This document shows positions 15,815 through 24,277 of a DNA stretch of 34,228 nucleotides, one piece after another. The stretch spans positions 1 to 34,228 of the forward strand of contig JAOUEU010000007.1 in assembly GCA_029858555.1 (NCBI GenBank), written 5' to 3'. Position 1 is the first letter of the stretch, and every line of letters starts with the position of its first letter. The notes under the pieces were generated by a model. The model saw only the letters and a program-made list of their open reading frames with translations. It had not been told where the DNA came from and ran no database searches. The position numbers and the translations under genes were made by a program. The stretch comes from Candidatus Zixiibacteriota bacterium. GTDB lineage: Bacteria > Zixibacteria > MSB-5A5 > GN15 > FEB-12.

Positions 15815-16582
15815 TCAACGACTGCTTTCTGTTGACTGAATCAAAGCGGTGATTTTCTCGTTCAGGTCGGCTCGCGTTCGGGCCGTGTACTGGAAGACGG
15901 CCGACGGTAATCTTTGAATGGTCGATACCGAGAAGCATTTCTCGCGCATCTCTTTTACGAGGAATTCGACGCCTATACGAAAATGACCCCGTTCCTGGCG
16001 TTGGCAGTGGCGAACCTGCCCCAGCAAGAGCGACGGGAACGGGATTTCTTCGATGTCCAAATTCAAGAAGAGGTTGGTGCCGCTCTCGAGAAAGCCGGTA
16101 TACTCGACGGCGGTGCCGCCGCCGGAGATGTTTCTGGTGTCCGTGGCGACCCAGCGCAGGCGGTCGAGTTTGGTTGGGTTGAAAGTTGTGATGGGCAGCA
16201 CGGCCAGGTTTACACGGGTGTCGATATCGAGCCGGCTGAATCGCCTGCGCGCCAGTGGCACGACCTTGTCCTCCAACTCCAGAAGACAGTTTCCCGTGCC
16301 GGTTCTCTTGAGTGCGGCTCGCACCGAAACCCTCTGCCCCCGGTAATCGAATTGCACGAAGAGTCCCTGGTTGGTCACCAGATCGTCCACCTGCCCGGCG
16401 CTGCCGCTGCGGCCGATGGTTATCGAGCTCGTGCTGGCCGCCAGTATCTTGCTTTTGAGCGGCTTGCCCGGAAACTGTTCCGAGTACAGGGTGATCTCAC
16501 GACCGACCAGAGAGGAAAGGTCCAGTTTAAAAGACTCGATTTGTGTCTTTTCAAGCGATTTGCTCTTGTCCGCATTATTCAT
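15815..16582 (-). CDS. PilZ-type protein with YcgR-like N-terminal domain
   Basis: This 255-residue protein has an N-terminal beta domain (about 25-105, SLVGREITLYSEQFPGKPLKSK, GLFVQFDYRGQRVSVRA) and a C-terminal PilZ domain beginning LARRRFSRLDIDTRV, with NISGGGTAVEY as the second motif and GHFRIGVEFL near its end. The layout matches YcgR-type flagellar brake proteins, which slow the motor when bound to cyclic di-GMP. A C-terminal helical tail (TRADLNEKITALIQ) follows. It sits two bases after the stop of the related gene upstream, so the two are probably coupled. Specific action on this motor is inferred. Confidence 0.8.
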   Translation of the reverse strand: MNNADKSKSLEKTQIESFKLDLSSLVGREITLYSEQFPGKPLKSKILAASTSSITIGRSGSAGQVDDLVTNQGLFVQFDYRGQRVSVRAALKRTGTGNCLLELEDKVVPLARRRFSRLDIDTRVNLAVLPITTFNPTKLDRLRWVATDTRNISGGGTAVEYTGFLESGTNLFLNLDIEEIPFPSLLLGQVRHCQRQERGHFRIGVEFLVKEMREKCFSVSTIQRLPSAVFQYTARTRADLNEKITALIQSTESSR

Positions 16583-16584
16583 GT

Positions 16585-17346
16585 CTATAGTAACCCCTTT
16601 TTTCTCATTTCGATCTGATGGTCAAAAACGAACCTGACCAGCTTGTTCTGAGCGGTGAGGTCAAAAAATTGAACCGATTCCGGCAGCTTCTTGGATTCCG
16701 AGGCGCTGAAAAACCGTGAGAGATATTCACTGCGAATGAATTCGATGCCACAACCGTAAACCTTACCGTCGAGGTGGCAGCGGCGGCAGATGCCGGCGAC
16801 GGTCACCGGCAGACCGATTTCGAGGAACAGCCTCGACTTGAGCAGCAGCAGACTGTCCTTGGGTATCTCCTGCAAGCTGCGCACGAACATGCCTCCGCCG
16901 CTCAGGTTACTGGTTCTGGCGTCGTGCCAGCGCGGCTGGACGTAGCGGCAGGTGTCCTCGCGCCGTTGTTTGATGATGGCAAAAGTCACGTCTCGGAGAA
17001 GGTCAATACGGACAAACTGGCGTCTCTGGACGCGCTTGAGATACCGGGGTTTGCTCAGAAGAACAAGCTGCTCGCCTCTTATAGTCACTTTTTTTATCCT
17101 GGAGTAAAATCGGTAAACAGCGTCCCTTCTCGTGATGAAGACTCTCACTTCGGCGCTTGACCTCAGGCGCGTCCCGCCCTCGATAAACTCCGGGTTGCTG
17201 ACGATAAGCCCCTCTTCAGTGAAATCCTCGATCCTGGCCAGGTATCGACCGCATTCGTTCCCGTCGCCGATTACGATTTCGACTTTTTCCCACACTCGCA
17301 ACGGTTGACGGGATTGAGGTAAAGCGATCTGCACAGTCTGATTCAT
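16585..17346 (-). CDS. PilZ-type protein with YcgR-like N-terminal domain
   Basis: This 253-residue protein has the same two-domain plan as its neighbour: an N-terminal beta domain (about 10-100, LRVWEKVEIVIGDGNECGRY, EEGLIVSNPEFIEGG, DAVYRFYSRIKKV) and a C-terminal PilZ domain (about 108-230) with VQRRQFVRIDLLRDV (Arg motif), ARTSNLSGGGMFVRS (second motif) and GKVYGCGIEFIRSEYL. The N-terminal part resembles the YcgR family domain that contacts the flagellar switch. Both c-di-GMP motifs look intact. The gene starts 8 bases after the DUF2225 gene stops. It is probably a paralogue of the downstream gene, with divergence suggesting distinct targets. Confidence 0.82.
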   Translation of the reverse strand: MNQTVQIALPQSRQPLRVWEKVEIVIGDGNECGRYLARIEDFTEEGLIVSNPEFIEGGTRLRSSAEVRVFITRRDAVYRFYSRIKKVTIRGEQLVLLSKPRYLKRVQRRQFVRIDLLRDVTFAIIKQRREDTCRYVQPRWHDARTSNLSGGGMFVRSLQEIPKDSLLLLKSRLFLEIGLPVTVAGICRRCHLDGKVYGCGIEFIRSEYLSRFFSASESKKLPESVQFFDLTAQNKLVRFVFDHQIEMRKKGLL

Positions 17347-17353
17347 TTCGCTC

Positions 17354-18535
17354 CTATGCCGATTTCATGGCCGCCAGATTGGAACGTCCCTGCTCTATGG
17401 CCAACTCCAGGATTTTGCGAGCCAAGGCCGTCCGGGACTGGTCGCGGCGGTTCTCGTAAATGAACTCCTGACCAAGTTTGATAGTGCTGTTGAAGTACTG
17501 CTTGGCGCTGTCGTAGTCCCCGATACGGCGTGACAACTCGGCGATCAGGTAGGCCGCCTGAATCTGTTGATTGCCGGGTGCAATATCGCGGCCGTTGGTA
17601 AAGGCCTCCTTGTAATAGTGGGCCGCCTTCTGAAGCGCCTCTCGCTCGTTGACGACAATCCCGTCCCAGCTCTTCTTGAGGTCGATGAGGAACTCGGCGA
17701 AGCTGGCATGGCTGCCAAATGAAGTCAGACCGCCGCCGTCCTCGCCCGAAGCCAGCGTCTTGTACTCGCTTACGAGGTTGCTGATATCGCCCATGTCCTT
17801 CTCGCATCTGAACACTGAATCACCGAGAGTGCCCATCGCGCTCTGAAAGCGATCACGGTATGGCAACACCTGCGATTTCAAATCAGAGGATATCTCCTCG
17901 GTATCGAAGTGGCCGGTTACGTATCGGTGGAAACCGGCGGTATTTTCCTTGAAATTAGCCAGCGAATTTTTGACCACCTCGAAGTTCTTGTCCAGTTCCA
18001 GGAGCAGGCCGGTCAGGAACGTAATGTTGGGATTCTCACCGGTATTCAGATGGCGGAAGACCCAACCGATCCTGACGTAAAATCGACCAAGGTCCAGCCG
18101 GCTGCAATGCTCGTGGAAGGTCTCGTCAAGAACCGCCAGATGCAGCTTGAGGATAGCCGACTCGTTGGGAAAATTGTGCAGGTCGATACTGCTGCCAAGC
18201 CTCCGTATGACCGAGTCGGCCGCGGCCAGCCTCTCCAGGTGCCGCTCTTTCACGGTCTTCAGGCGATAGGTTTTGAAGGTGGTATCGCTTTTCCAGTCCT
18301 TGAACTTGTTGGTGAATTCCCGCGTGTAGTAGCAGTTGGAACAGGTGGCCGTAAAGAAGACCAGAGGGTTGTAGGCCTGGTACCTGGGGTTTTTCCATTC
18401 GATCCCGCTGGGGCCGAAGTCGGTCTCACGCCCCCTCTCCTTGTAAGCGCCCACCCGCACGGTTTCAAACTCGTTGATGGTCTTGCAGATTGGACACTCC
18501 ACCTTTGAGAGGAAGAAGGGATTATCATTGGACAT
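17354..18535 (-). CDS. DUF2225 family zinc-ribbon/TPR-like protein
   Basis: This 393-residue protein has an N-terminal zinc-ribbon-like region with two cysteine pairs, ECPIC (Cys14, Cys17) and ATCSNCYY (Cys65, Cys68), followed by a long helical region. The C-terminal part contains TPR-like helices: ALQKAAHYYKEAFTNGRDIA, QIQAAYLIAELSRRIGDYD, SAKQYFNSTIKLGQEF. The N-terminus FFLSKVECPICKTINEFETVRV and YNPLVFFTATCSNC are characteristic of DUF2225, whose function is unknown. Its place between fliA and three PilZ genes suggests a motility or signalling role. The start is ATG 18535, 25 bases after the upstream gene. Confidence 0.8.
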   Translation of the reverse strand: MSNDNPFFLSKVECPICKTINEFETVRVGAYKERGRETDFGPSGIEWKNPRYQAYNPLVFFTATCSNCYYTREFTNKFKDWKSDTTFKTYRLKTVKERHLERLAAADSVIRRLGSSIDLHNFPNESAILKLHLAVLDETFHEHCSRLDLGRFYVRIGWVFRHLNTGENPNITFLTGLLLELDKNFEVVKNSLANFKENTAGFHRYVTGHFDTEEISSDLKSQVLPYRDRFQSAMGTLGDSVFRCEKDMGDISNLVSEYKTLASGEDGGGLTSFGSHASFAEFLIDLKKSWDGIVVNEREALQKAAHYYKEAFTNGRDIAPGNQQIQAAYLIAELSRRIGDYDSAKQYFNSTIKLGQEFIYENRRDQSRTALARKILELAIEQGRSNLAAMKSA

Positions 18536-18560
18536 GTTTATATCTCCAGTATTCGTTTAA

Positions 18561-18965
18561 CTATTGGTCATGACTCAACAGGGCCAGTTCCGCCTCGGTG
18601 ACGGGCAGAAGGTCCTTTATCTGCTGATTCGGCGTACCGGCCCTGACCATTTCGCGGGCCAGTCGAATAACCTCCGAGCGGTCACGCCGTGCGCCGCCGG
18701 TACCGCATTCTCCTGCCGTCGACACAGCGTCTTTCTGCCGCCCCTCGTTCCCCAGCCTGACGAACTGAGCGCCCGGCCTGTCCCGGCCGGAATCCGATGT
18801 ACCGTTGTCGGCCGGCGCGGCCGCTACGGCGACGACCGGGGGCTGAACGGCCGCCCGGCTGCCACCCTGGAACAAACGATAAACGACTACCGAAAAAGCT
18901 CCGGCCGCGAGATAACCGAGGGCGTTGATGGCCACATCCGTCAGTAATTCGATTGAAATATCCAT
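18561..18965 (-). CDS. Small membrane-anchored protein (DUF2802-like tail)
   Basis: The frame is open to a TTG at 18971, but the ATG at 18965 is better placed, 6 bases after an AAGG box, giving 134 residues. A single N-terminal hydrophobic segment (about 9-28, AINALGYLAAGAFSVVVYRL) is followed by a low-complexity Gly/Ala/Arg region and a C-terminal helical motif SEVIRLAREMVRAGTPNQQIKDLL ending in TEAELALL. That tail resembles the short motif of DUF2802 proteins found in flagellar/chemotaxis clusters of proteobacteria, a loose match. It is probably anchored in the inner membrane with the tail in the cytoplasm. Function is unknown. Confidence 0.65.
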   Translation of the reverse strand: MDISIELLTDVAINALGYLAAGAFSVVVYRLFQGGSRAAVQPPVVAVAAAPADNGTSDSGRDRPGAQFVRLGNEGRQKDAVSTAGECGTGGARRDRSEVIRLAREMVRAGTPNQQIKDLLPVTEAELALLSHDQ

Positions 18966-18983
18966 TTTCAACCTTACCTTTCA

Positions 18984-19295
18984 CTATGCCTTCAGATCGA
19001 CGTGTTCGCCGGGCTCACCCGCGTCGGCCGCCTCATCGGCGTCGGCCGGGCCGCTCTCGTCTGAAGGTGGGTGCTGTTGGCTGGCATCATGTTTGTGTTC
19101 ACTGTCGTCTTCTCCTATTTCCAGCCTGTCTTTTGACTTCCTCTTTTTCTCCTCAAGCTCCTCTTCCATTTTCTCTTTCAGAGCCTTGGAGAAACCGTTC
19201 CGATCTTTTTCCGGGTCCGATCTTACAACCGGTTTCAGTTTGTCAGTTGTCGGGGGCTTGGATGAATAATCCGGTACTTCAATAGGGTCCACCAT
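18984..19295 (-). CDS. Small charged, probably disordered protein
   Basis: This 103-residue, highly charged protein has a Lys/Glu-rich helix (about 35-60, SKALKEKMEEELEEKKRKSK) and an acidic Ala/Asp/Glu/Pro-rich tail. No domain, signal peptide or membrane segment is visible. A strong ribosome site (GAGGAGG, 8 bases before ATG 19295) and its position 28 bp after fliA in a tightly packed operon support a real gene. Composition suggests an intrinsically disordered chaperone, regulator or anti-sigma-like protein. FlgM would be an obvious candidate next to fliA, but I see no FlgM motif, so function is unassigned. Confidence 0.6.
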   Translation of the reverse strand: MVDPIEVPDYSSKPPTTDKLKPVVRSDPEKDRNGFSKALKEKMEEELEEKKRKSKDRLEIGEDDSEHKHDASQQHPPSDESGPADADEAADAGEPGEHVDLKA

Positions 19296-19323
19296 CCGCC
19301 AGCCTCCTCTTCTGCGACCCGCG

Positions 19324-20196
19324 CTAACCTGTCAAGGCGAACTTCTCCCTGACCATTCCGCGCAACTTCAAGACAGCGCGAGTGTGTATTTGCGAAACTC
19401 TTGATTCCGAGATCGACATCACCGCGCCAATCTCCTTCAAGGTCAATTCCTCATAGTAATACAGAGCCACCACGAGTTTTTCCTGCTGGGTCAGGCGGTC
19501 GATAGCGACCACCAGGAAGGAGCGCAGTTCGTCCTTCTCGATCTCTCCCAAGATGCTGTGCACGGAGCGGTCAATCACCGTTTCGATGCGCGGCACCTGA
19601 CGGTTGTCATCCTCGCGGTAAACGACTTCGTCGAGCGACAGAATACCGGTACCGGAAACATCGTCCAGAGCGGTATAGAGTTCTTCGACGCTGATTTTCA
19701 TGTGCCTGGCCAGCTCCTCTTTTTCGGGCGGGCGACCCAACTCGTTCTCCAGGTTGACGAAGCTGCGTTCGATCTCCCGCGACTTGGCCCGGGTTGAGCG
19801 CGGGACCCAGTCCAGCGCCCGGAGTTCGTCAAGGATGGCGCCCCTGATCCGGGGTACCGCATACGTTTCGAATTTCACACCGCGGTCCGGGTCGAAGTTG
19901 CCGAAGGCCTCGATGAGCCCGATAACGCCGGTGTTTACCAGATCGGACAGCTCCACTGAGCGCGGGAAATTCATGGCCATTCGGGCCGCGACGTTGCGCA
20001 CCAGAGGAATGTACTTGTTCAGCAGCTTCTGCCTTATCTCCGGTGTCTGGAACTTGTGGTATCGCGACCAATCCCGTTTACTGACTTCCCATTTCGTGAC
20101 TCTTCTGGTTCTGGCCGTGATCACCTTTTCTTTCACGGCCTCCAGTTTTGGTTTCCTTCCGCGCTTTTTCGGCTCGACTGTAGTAGTGCTAATCAT
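19324..20196 (-). CDS. fliA: RNA polymerase sigma factor FliA (sigma-28 family)
   Basis: This 290-residue sigma-70-family group 3 factor controls late flagellar genes. Residues 1-45 are a basic extension (KKRGRKPK) before region 2 (about 55-135: KYIPLVRNVAARMAMNFP, LSDLVNTGVIGLIEAFGNFD, VKFETYAVPRIRGAILDELR, DWVPRSTR). Region 3 follows (about 138-200, LENELGRPPEKEELARHM), and region 4 ends the protein (LTQQEKLVVALYYYEELTLK, SISESRVSQIHTRAV). The FliA/WhiG signature DWVPRS is present. The N-terminal extension is longer than in enteric FliA (about 240 residues) and could bind DNA or a partner. It follows flhG by 7 bases, a common arrangement. Confidence 0.95.
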   Translation of the reverse strand: MISTTTVEPKKRGRKPKLEAVKEKVITARTRRVTKWEVSKRDWSRYHKFQTPEIRQKLLNKYIPLVRNVAARMAMNFPRSVELSDLVNTGVIGLIEAFGNFDPDRGVKFETYAVPRIRGAILDELRALDWVPRSTRAKSREIERSFVNLENELGRPPEKEELARHMKISVEELYTALDDVSGTGILSLDEVVYREDDNRQVPRIETVIDRSVHSILGEIEKDELRSFLVVAIDRLTQQEKLVVALYYYEELTLKEIGAVMSISESRVSQIHTRAVLKLRGMVREKFALTG

Positions 20197-20203
20197 ATGT
20201 CCG

Positions 20204-21076
20204 CTATTCCCTTATATCGGCCATAGCCTTGTGATTATTTATCTCTCTCTGTGTGGTTATGTCTATCCGGCCTGCCGGGCCGTTTTGATCCCCCGTCAGC
20301 TTGGCGCACAAATCTCTAAGTCCCTGTACCGCCTGCGAATTCGGGTCGATTTCGAGAACGGGTCTTTGCGAGGCGATACTCCGGCGGTATATGTCGTCAT
20401 CGAACAGGTATCCGATGAACGGCGGAGCCTGCCCCAGGAATTTTTCGGTCAGTGCCAGGAACTTGTTGTGGATGTACTCCGCCTCCTCGACCATCATGGC
20501 CCGGTTCAGCAAAAGACGACAGTCTATGTTCGAGTTGGTTTCAACCAGGGTCTTGAACAGGCCATAGCAGTTGGATATCGAAGTCAATTCAGGCACGAGG
20601 ACGAGGACGTTTATGTCCGAGCCGTGGGCCATGACTATCGCCGCACTGGAAATACCGGAACCGTGGTCGACCAGAATGAAGTCATACTTCGCACCCTGCT
20701 CCCGAAGCCGGTTCATCGTCGTCGCCGAACCGGTGACGTCGGCCTGATCCACGGCCGGCCCGTTCCAGGTCGAGGCCAGGAAATCCAGGTTGTCATCCGC
20801 CTTCGTTACGGCTTCCCCCAGCGACATGCACCCGCCCATAAAATGACCGATGCCGTGTTCGGGGGCGCGGTTGGCCAGGATGTGCAGGTTGCCGGCGGTG
20901 AAGTCGGCGTCGACCAGCAGTACCTTACGGTCGCCTGCCGCGGCCAGAATAGTGGCTGCATTGAATGACAAGACCGATTTGCCTACGCCGCCCTTGCCGG
21001 ACAGGAACGAGATCACTCTCGGTCGGCCGCTGATCGGCCTGCCCGCCGCGTCTGTTTTGTGAGCAGATTTACTCAA
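20204..21076 (-). CDS. flhG: FlhG/YlxH, MinD-like ATPase controlling flagellar number
   Basis: This 290-residue MinD/ParA-type ATPase has the deviant Walker A motif SGKGGVGKS (residues 26-34), switch I LLVDADFTAGNLHILANR, and Walker B YDFILVDHGSGIS. FlhG partners FlhF to set flagellar number and place. The start is a TTG at 21076, supported by GGAGGTGAG five bases upstream and an 8-base overlap with flhF, implying translational coupling. The N-terminal extension (about 20 residues) precedes the Walker motif, as in FlhG proteins that carry a short DQAxxLR-type activation helix; here no clear DQAxxLR is seen. The C-terminal amphipathic helix expected for membrane binding is only loosely represented. 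Confidence 0.92.
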   Translation of the reverse strand: MSKSAHKTDAAGRPISGRPRVISFLSGKGGVGKSVLSFNAATILAAAGDRKVLLVDADFTAGNLHILANRAPEHGIGHFMGGCMSLGEAVTKADDNLDFLASTWNGPAVDQADVTGSATTMNRLREQGAKYDFILVDHGSGISSAAIVMAHGSDINVLVLVPELTSISNCYGLFKTLVETNSNIDCRLLLNRAMMVEEAEYIHNKFLALTEKFLGQAPPFIGYLFDDDIYRRSIASQRPVLEIDPNSQAVQGLRDLCAKLTGDQNGPAGRIDITTQREINNHKAMADIRE

Positions 21077-22202
21077 GGCTCACCTCCGCCTGTAGCAGCA
21101 ACCGCGCCAACCTGTCCGGATCCGGGACACGGATATCGCCCAGACCCCCGGGACTGTCGGTAAAGAAGCCGACTTTCAGGCCACTGCACTGGGCAGCGGC
21201 AATAACCGAGCCCAGGCGATTGGTAAGGTCGGTCATGGTAACGGCAATATGGGTCGGGCTGAGGGGCTTGATCCAACGGGCGAAGTCGGCCATGTCGTCG
21301 GATCGCGTCAGGGCCGAGTAAACCGCCAGACGGTGCGTCGGCCGGGCGCGTTCAATTCTGACCGCCAGGGCCTGGAGTTTCTCGCTGTTACGAGGCAGCG
21401 CCGGTGAGTCGATGAGCGTGATGGTCTGGTCGTCGCCGGGTATATCCTGCCCTGCTCGGGACGGGTCGGTAACCTCAATACCCAGCAGTTCGCCATAGCT
21501 GCATATCTCGTCGATGGCTCCGATTTTGATATCGTCAAGGGTAACGAGCTTGACCGTACGCTTCTGCTGGGCCACCAAACGCGCTGCCACCTTGCCCATG
21601 ACCGAGGATTTGCCGGCTCCAGCCGGACCGATAAAAAGGATACGATCGCCCGGATGAAACCTCAGGTCGGGCTGCGTCATACCTGAAAGGCGACTGACGA
21701 GGTGTTCCCTGGCGAGGGTCAGACAGTCGGTGTCGTCATGGCATTCGTCGGCCATTGCAGCCAGAAGTGACGCCAGGAATCCCGCAGGAACATCAGCTTC
21801 CTTCAGCCGGCGACCGATATCTTTAAAAGGCGCGTAGCGCTCGCCCTCGACAGTGTGCTCCAGGCCGAGCGAGAACATCTTCTCCAGCATGCCTTCAATC
21901 CTGCGGATTCTGTCGGGCAGATCGCTTTCGTCGCGGCTTTCGATCCGTGCCACGCCGGGCGGCTCCGCAACAGACGCCAGCGGAGTAGCCGCCTCCGACT
22001 TCTGCCGAGTGCGATCGGGCAGCACCGCCGAGGCCTGGGCCACCGACGGTTTGTCGAGACAAGCTGTGACTTCCATCCGTCGGCCGCCGACCTGATCGGA
22101 TATCTCTCGGGTCTTGAGGACGATGGCATCCCCCCCCATCTCCTGGCGGACCTTTTTGAGGGCTGACGCCGCCGTGTCTGCCGTAAACGTTTTAATTATC
22201 AT
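21069..22202 (-). CDS. flhF: FlhF, SRP-type GTPase with divergent nucleotide motifs
   Basis: This 377-residue protein begins with the FlhF hallmark IIKTFTADTAASALKKVRQE and DAIVLKTREI (B domain), then a helical N domain (about 130-185) and an NG-type GTPase core with P-loop FIGPAGAGKSSVMGKVA (about 193-208). Other nucleotide motifs depart from FlhF norm: the TxDTYRxGA region is LVTLDDIKIGAIDEICSYGE, DTAGR is LIDSPAL, and TKxDE is MTDLTNRLG. Thus GTP specificity and hydrolysis may be altered. The start ATG 22202 is preceded by GAGG at 7 bases and overlaps flhA by 11 bases. It probably sits at the membrane near FlhA/FlhB to mark the flagellar site. Confidence 0.9.
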   Translation of the reverse strand: MIIKTFTADTAASALKKVRQEMGGDAIVLKTREISDQVGGRRMEVTACLDKPSVAQASAVLPDRTRQKSEAATPLASVAEPPGVARIESRDESDLPDRIRRIEGMLEKMFSLGLEHTVEGERYAPFKDIGRRLKEADVPAGFLASLLAAMADECHDDTDCLTLAREHLVSRLSGMTQPDLRFHPGDRILFIGPAGAGKSSVMGKVAARLVAQQKRTVKLVTLDDIKIGAIDEICSYGELLGIEVTDPSRAGQDIPGDDQTITLIDSPALPRNSEKLQALAVRIERARPTHRLAVYSALTRSDDMADFARWIKPLSPTHIAVTMTDLTNRLGSVIAAAQCSGLKVGFFTDSPGGLGDIRVPDPDRLARLLLQAEVSLE

Positions 22203-24276
22203 CTTGCAACCTCACCATGCCTGTGGACACGATCTCCACCTCCGACAGAATTTCGTTGTACGAGACAACGGCCATCTGCGGATGCGACGCCTCGATCAGG
22301 CGCCGCAAGGCAAGCCTTATATTGGGTGAGCAAATGCAGAGCGGCAGGTGCCCGCCGGCCTGCATTAACTCGGCTTGTTCTCCGATTTTATTCAGGAGCT
22401 TTTCTGCCAGGATCGGTTCCAGAACGAGCATGAGCCCCTGCTTGGTATTCTGGATAGCCTCGCCCAGTTGTTGTTCCAGAGTGGGGTCAAAGGTGAAGAC
22501 ACTGACACGCCCTTTCCTGTCCTTGTAAAGATCCGTGATCTGTCGCTTCAGCGACATGCGGGCGTACTCGGCCAGGACATCCGTCTCACTCGTGGCTCCG
22601 ATATAGTCGGAAACCGTCTCGAGAATCGTTGCCAGGTCACGGATGGGAACGCGTTCTTTCAGGAGCGACTGCAGCACCTTCTGCAGGCTGCCCAGCGGCA
22701 CCACCTCCGGTACCACCGATTCCACCAGCGCCGGAAAATCTTCCTTGAGGGTGTCAATGAGGTGCTGGACATCCTGGCGCGTCAGTATTTCCGCCGCCGA
22801 GGCGCGGATCGTCTCGGTCAGGTGCGTGGCCAGGACCGCCGAGGGTTCCACCACGGTGTAGTTCTTGGCTTCAGCAACTTCCCTCAAATTGGGGATTATC
22901 CATGTTGCGGGAAGTTCGAAAGCGGGCTCCTTGGTCTCAAAGCCATCAAGTTTGTCTTCCACGTAGCCCGGATTTATGGCCAGCACGTGATCCACCATCA
23001 ACTCGTAGCCGGCCACGCGCACGCCCTTCACTTTCAGCTGGTACTCATTCGGACGGAGCTGGACGTTGTCGCGGATACGTATCGGCGGTACGATGACGCC
23101 CAACTCGGCGGCCAGCTGCTTGCGAATGGTGCCGATGCGGTTCAGCAGATCGCCTCCCTGCTTGGCATCCACCAGCGGGATCAACCCGTAACCGATCTCG
23201 AGACCGAGCGTATCTACCTTGAGCAGGTCCTCGGTGCGCTCGTCCGGTTCCACGTGCGCGGCAGCCCGTTGCGCCGCGGCCGCTTCCGCCTGTTGCTTTT
23301 TCTTATGAGCCTCTTTGGTCATGTACCCGATACCGCCGACCGTCAGACCCAGCATCATAAAGGTCAGGGTGGGCATTCCCGGCACGAGCCCGAACAGAAA
23401 CAGCACGGCCGCCGTCACCAGTATGGCGCGCGGCTGACGCGTGAGCTGGTTGGTCAGGTCGGAGCCCATGTGGGAAGTTGAAGCCGCCCGCGTGACAATG
23501 ATGCCGGACGCCGTCGACACCAGCAGGGCCGGTATCTGCGTCACGAGACCGTCACCGATCGACAGGAGCGAATAGGTTCGCAAAGCGTCTCCCAGAGACA
23601 TCCCGTTGACAGCAAGGCCTATGACAAAACCACCGATAATATTTATCAGCGTGATCAGTATTCCTGCAATCGCGTCGCCCCGGACGAACTTCGAAGCTCC
23701 GTCCATGGCACCGTAAAAGTCTGCTTCGCGGGCTATCTCCCGCCGGCGTTCGCGGGCCTCCTGGTCGGCGATAATGCCGGCGTTGAGGTCGGCGTCAATG
23801 GCCATCTGCTTGCCGGGCATGGCATCGAGAGTGAACCGGGCGGCGACTTCAGAGATGCGCCCCGCTCCCTTGGTGATGACCACAAACTGGATAATGACGA
23901 GAATGACGAAGACGATGAAGCCCACAACATAGTTGCCCTGGACCACGAAATTGCCGAACGAGTTGATGACCTCACCGGCATACGCCTGCCCGAGAATAAG
24001 CCGAGTCGAAGCCACGTTCAGCGACAGACGCATCAGCGTCACGATTAGCAGCATGCCCGGAAAGACCGAGAGGTCCAGCGGATGTGTGACATATAGGGTG
24101 GTCAGTAACACTACCAGCGAGAAGGTAATGTTGAAGGCCAGGGCAAAGTCCAGCAGGGAGGTCGGAAGAGGGATCACCAGCACGGTGATGATGCCGACTA
24201 CCGCCACGGCCAGGACGATGTCCGACCGGGATGAAAGTTTTTCCAGAAGGGTGCTGTTTGTCGTCAGCGGCGCCAT
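22192..24276 (-). CDS. flhA: FlhA, flagellar type III export gate subunit
   Basis: This 694-residue protein has eight predicted membrane helices in its first half (from IVLAVAVVGIITVLVIPLP to AVLFLFGLVPGMPTLTFMM), the FHIPEP-family loop RISEVAARFTLDAMPGKQMA with IDADLNAGIIADQEARERRR, and a large cytoplasmic C-terminal domain (about 330-694) that docks export chaperones and substrates. FlhA forms the nonameric ring of the flagellar export apparatus and couples proton motive force to secretion. Length agrees with the family. It lies one base after flhB and overlaps flhF by 11 bases, so the genes are co-translated. Confidence 0.97.
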   Translation of the reverse strand: MAPLTTNSTLLEKLSSRSDIVLAVAVVGIITVLVIPLPTSLLDFALAFNITFSLVVLLTTLYVTHPLDLSVFPGMLLIVTLMRLSLNVASTRLILGQAYAGEVINSFGNFVVQGNYVVGFIVFVILVIIQFVVITKGAGRISEVAARFTLDAMPGKQMAIDADLNAGIIADQEARERRREIAREADFYGAMDGASKFVRGDAIAGILITLINIIGGFVIGLAVNGMSLGDALRTYSLLSIGDGLVTQIPALLVSTASGIIVTRAASTSHMGSDLTNQLTRQPRAILVTAAVLFLFGLVPGMPTLTFMMLGLTVGGIGYMTKEAHKKKQQAEAAAAQRAAAHVEPDERTEDLLKVDTLGLEIGYGLIPLVDAKQGGDLLNRIGTIRKQLAAELGVIVPPIRIRDNVQLRPNEYQLKVKGVRVAGYELMVDHVLAINPGYVEDKLDGFETKEPAFELPATWIIPNLREVAEAKNYTVVEPSAVLATHLTETIRASAAEILTRQDVQHLIDTLKEDFPALVESVVPEVVPLGSLQKVLQSLLKERVPIRDLATILETVSDYIGATSETDVLAEYARMSLKRQITDLYKDRKGRVSVFTFDPTLEQQLGEAIQNTKQGLMLVLEPILAEKLLNKIGEQAELMQAGGHLPLCICSPNIRLALRRLIEASHPQMAVVSYNEILSEVEIVSTGMVRLQDDN

Positions 24277-24277
24277 C

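Noticed and set aside
14668-19295. Search for a FlgM anti-sigma gene near fliA
   Set aside because: None of the small genes carries the FlgM C-terminal helix motif.
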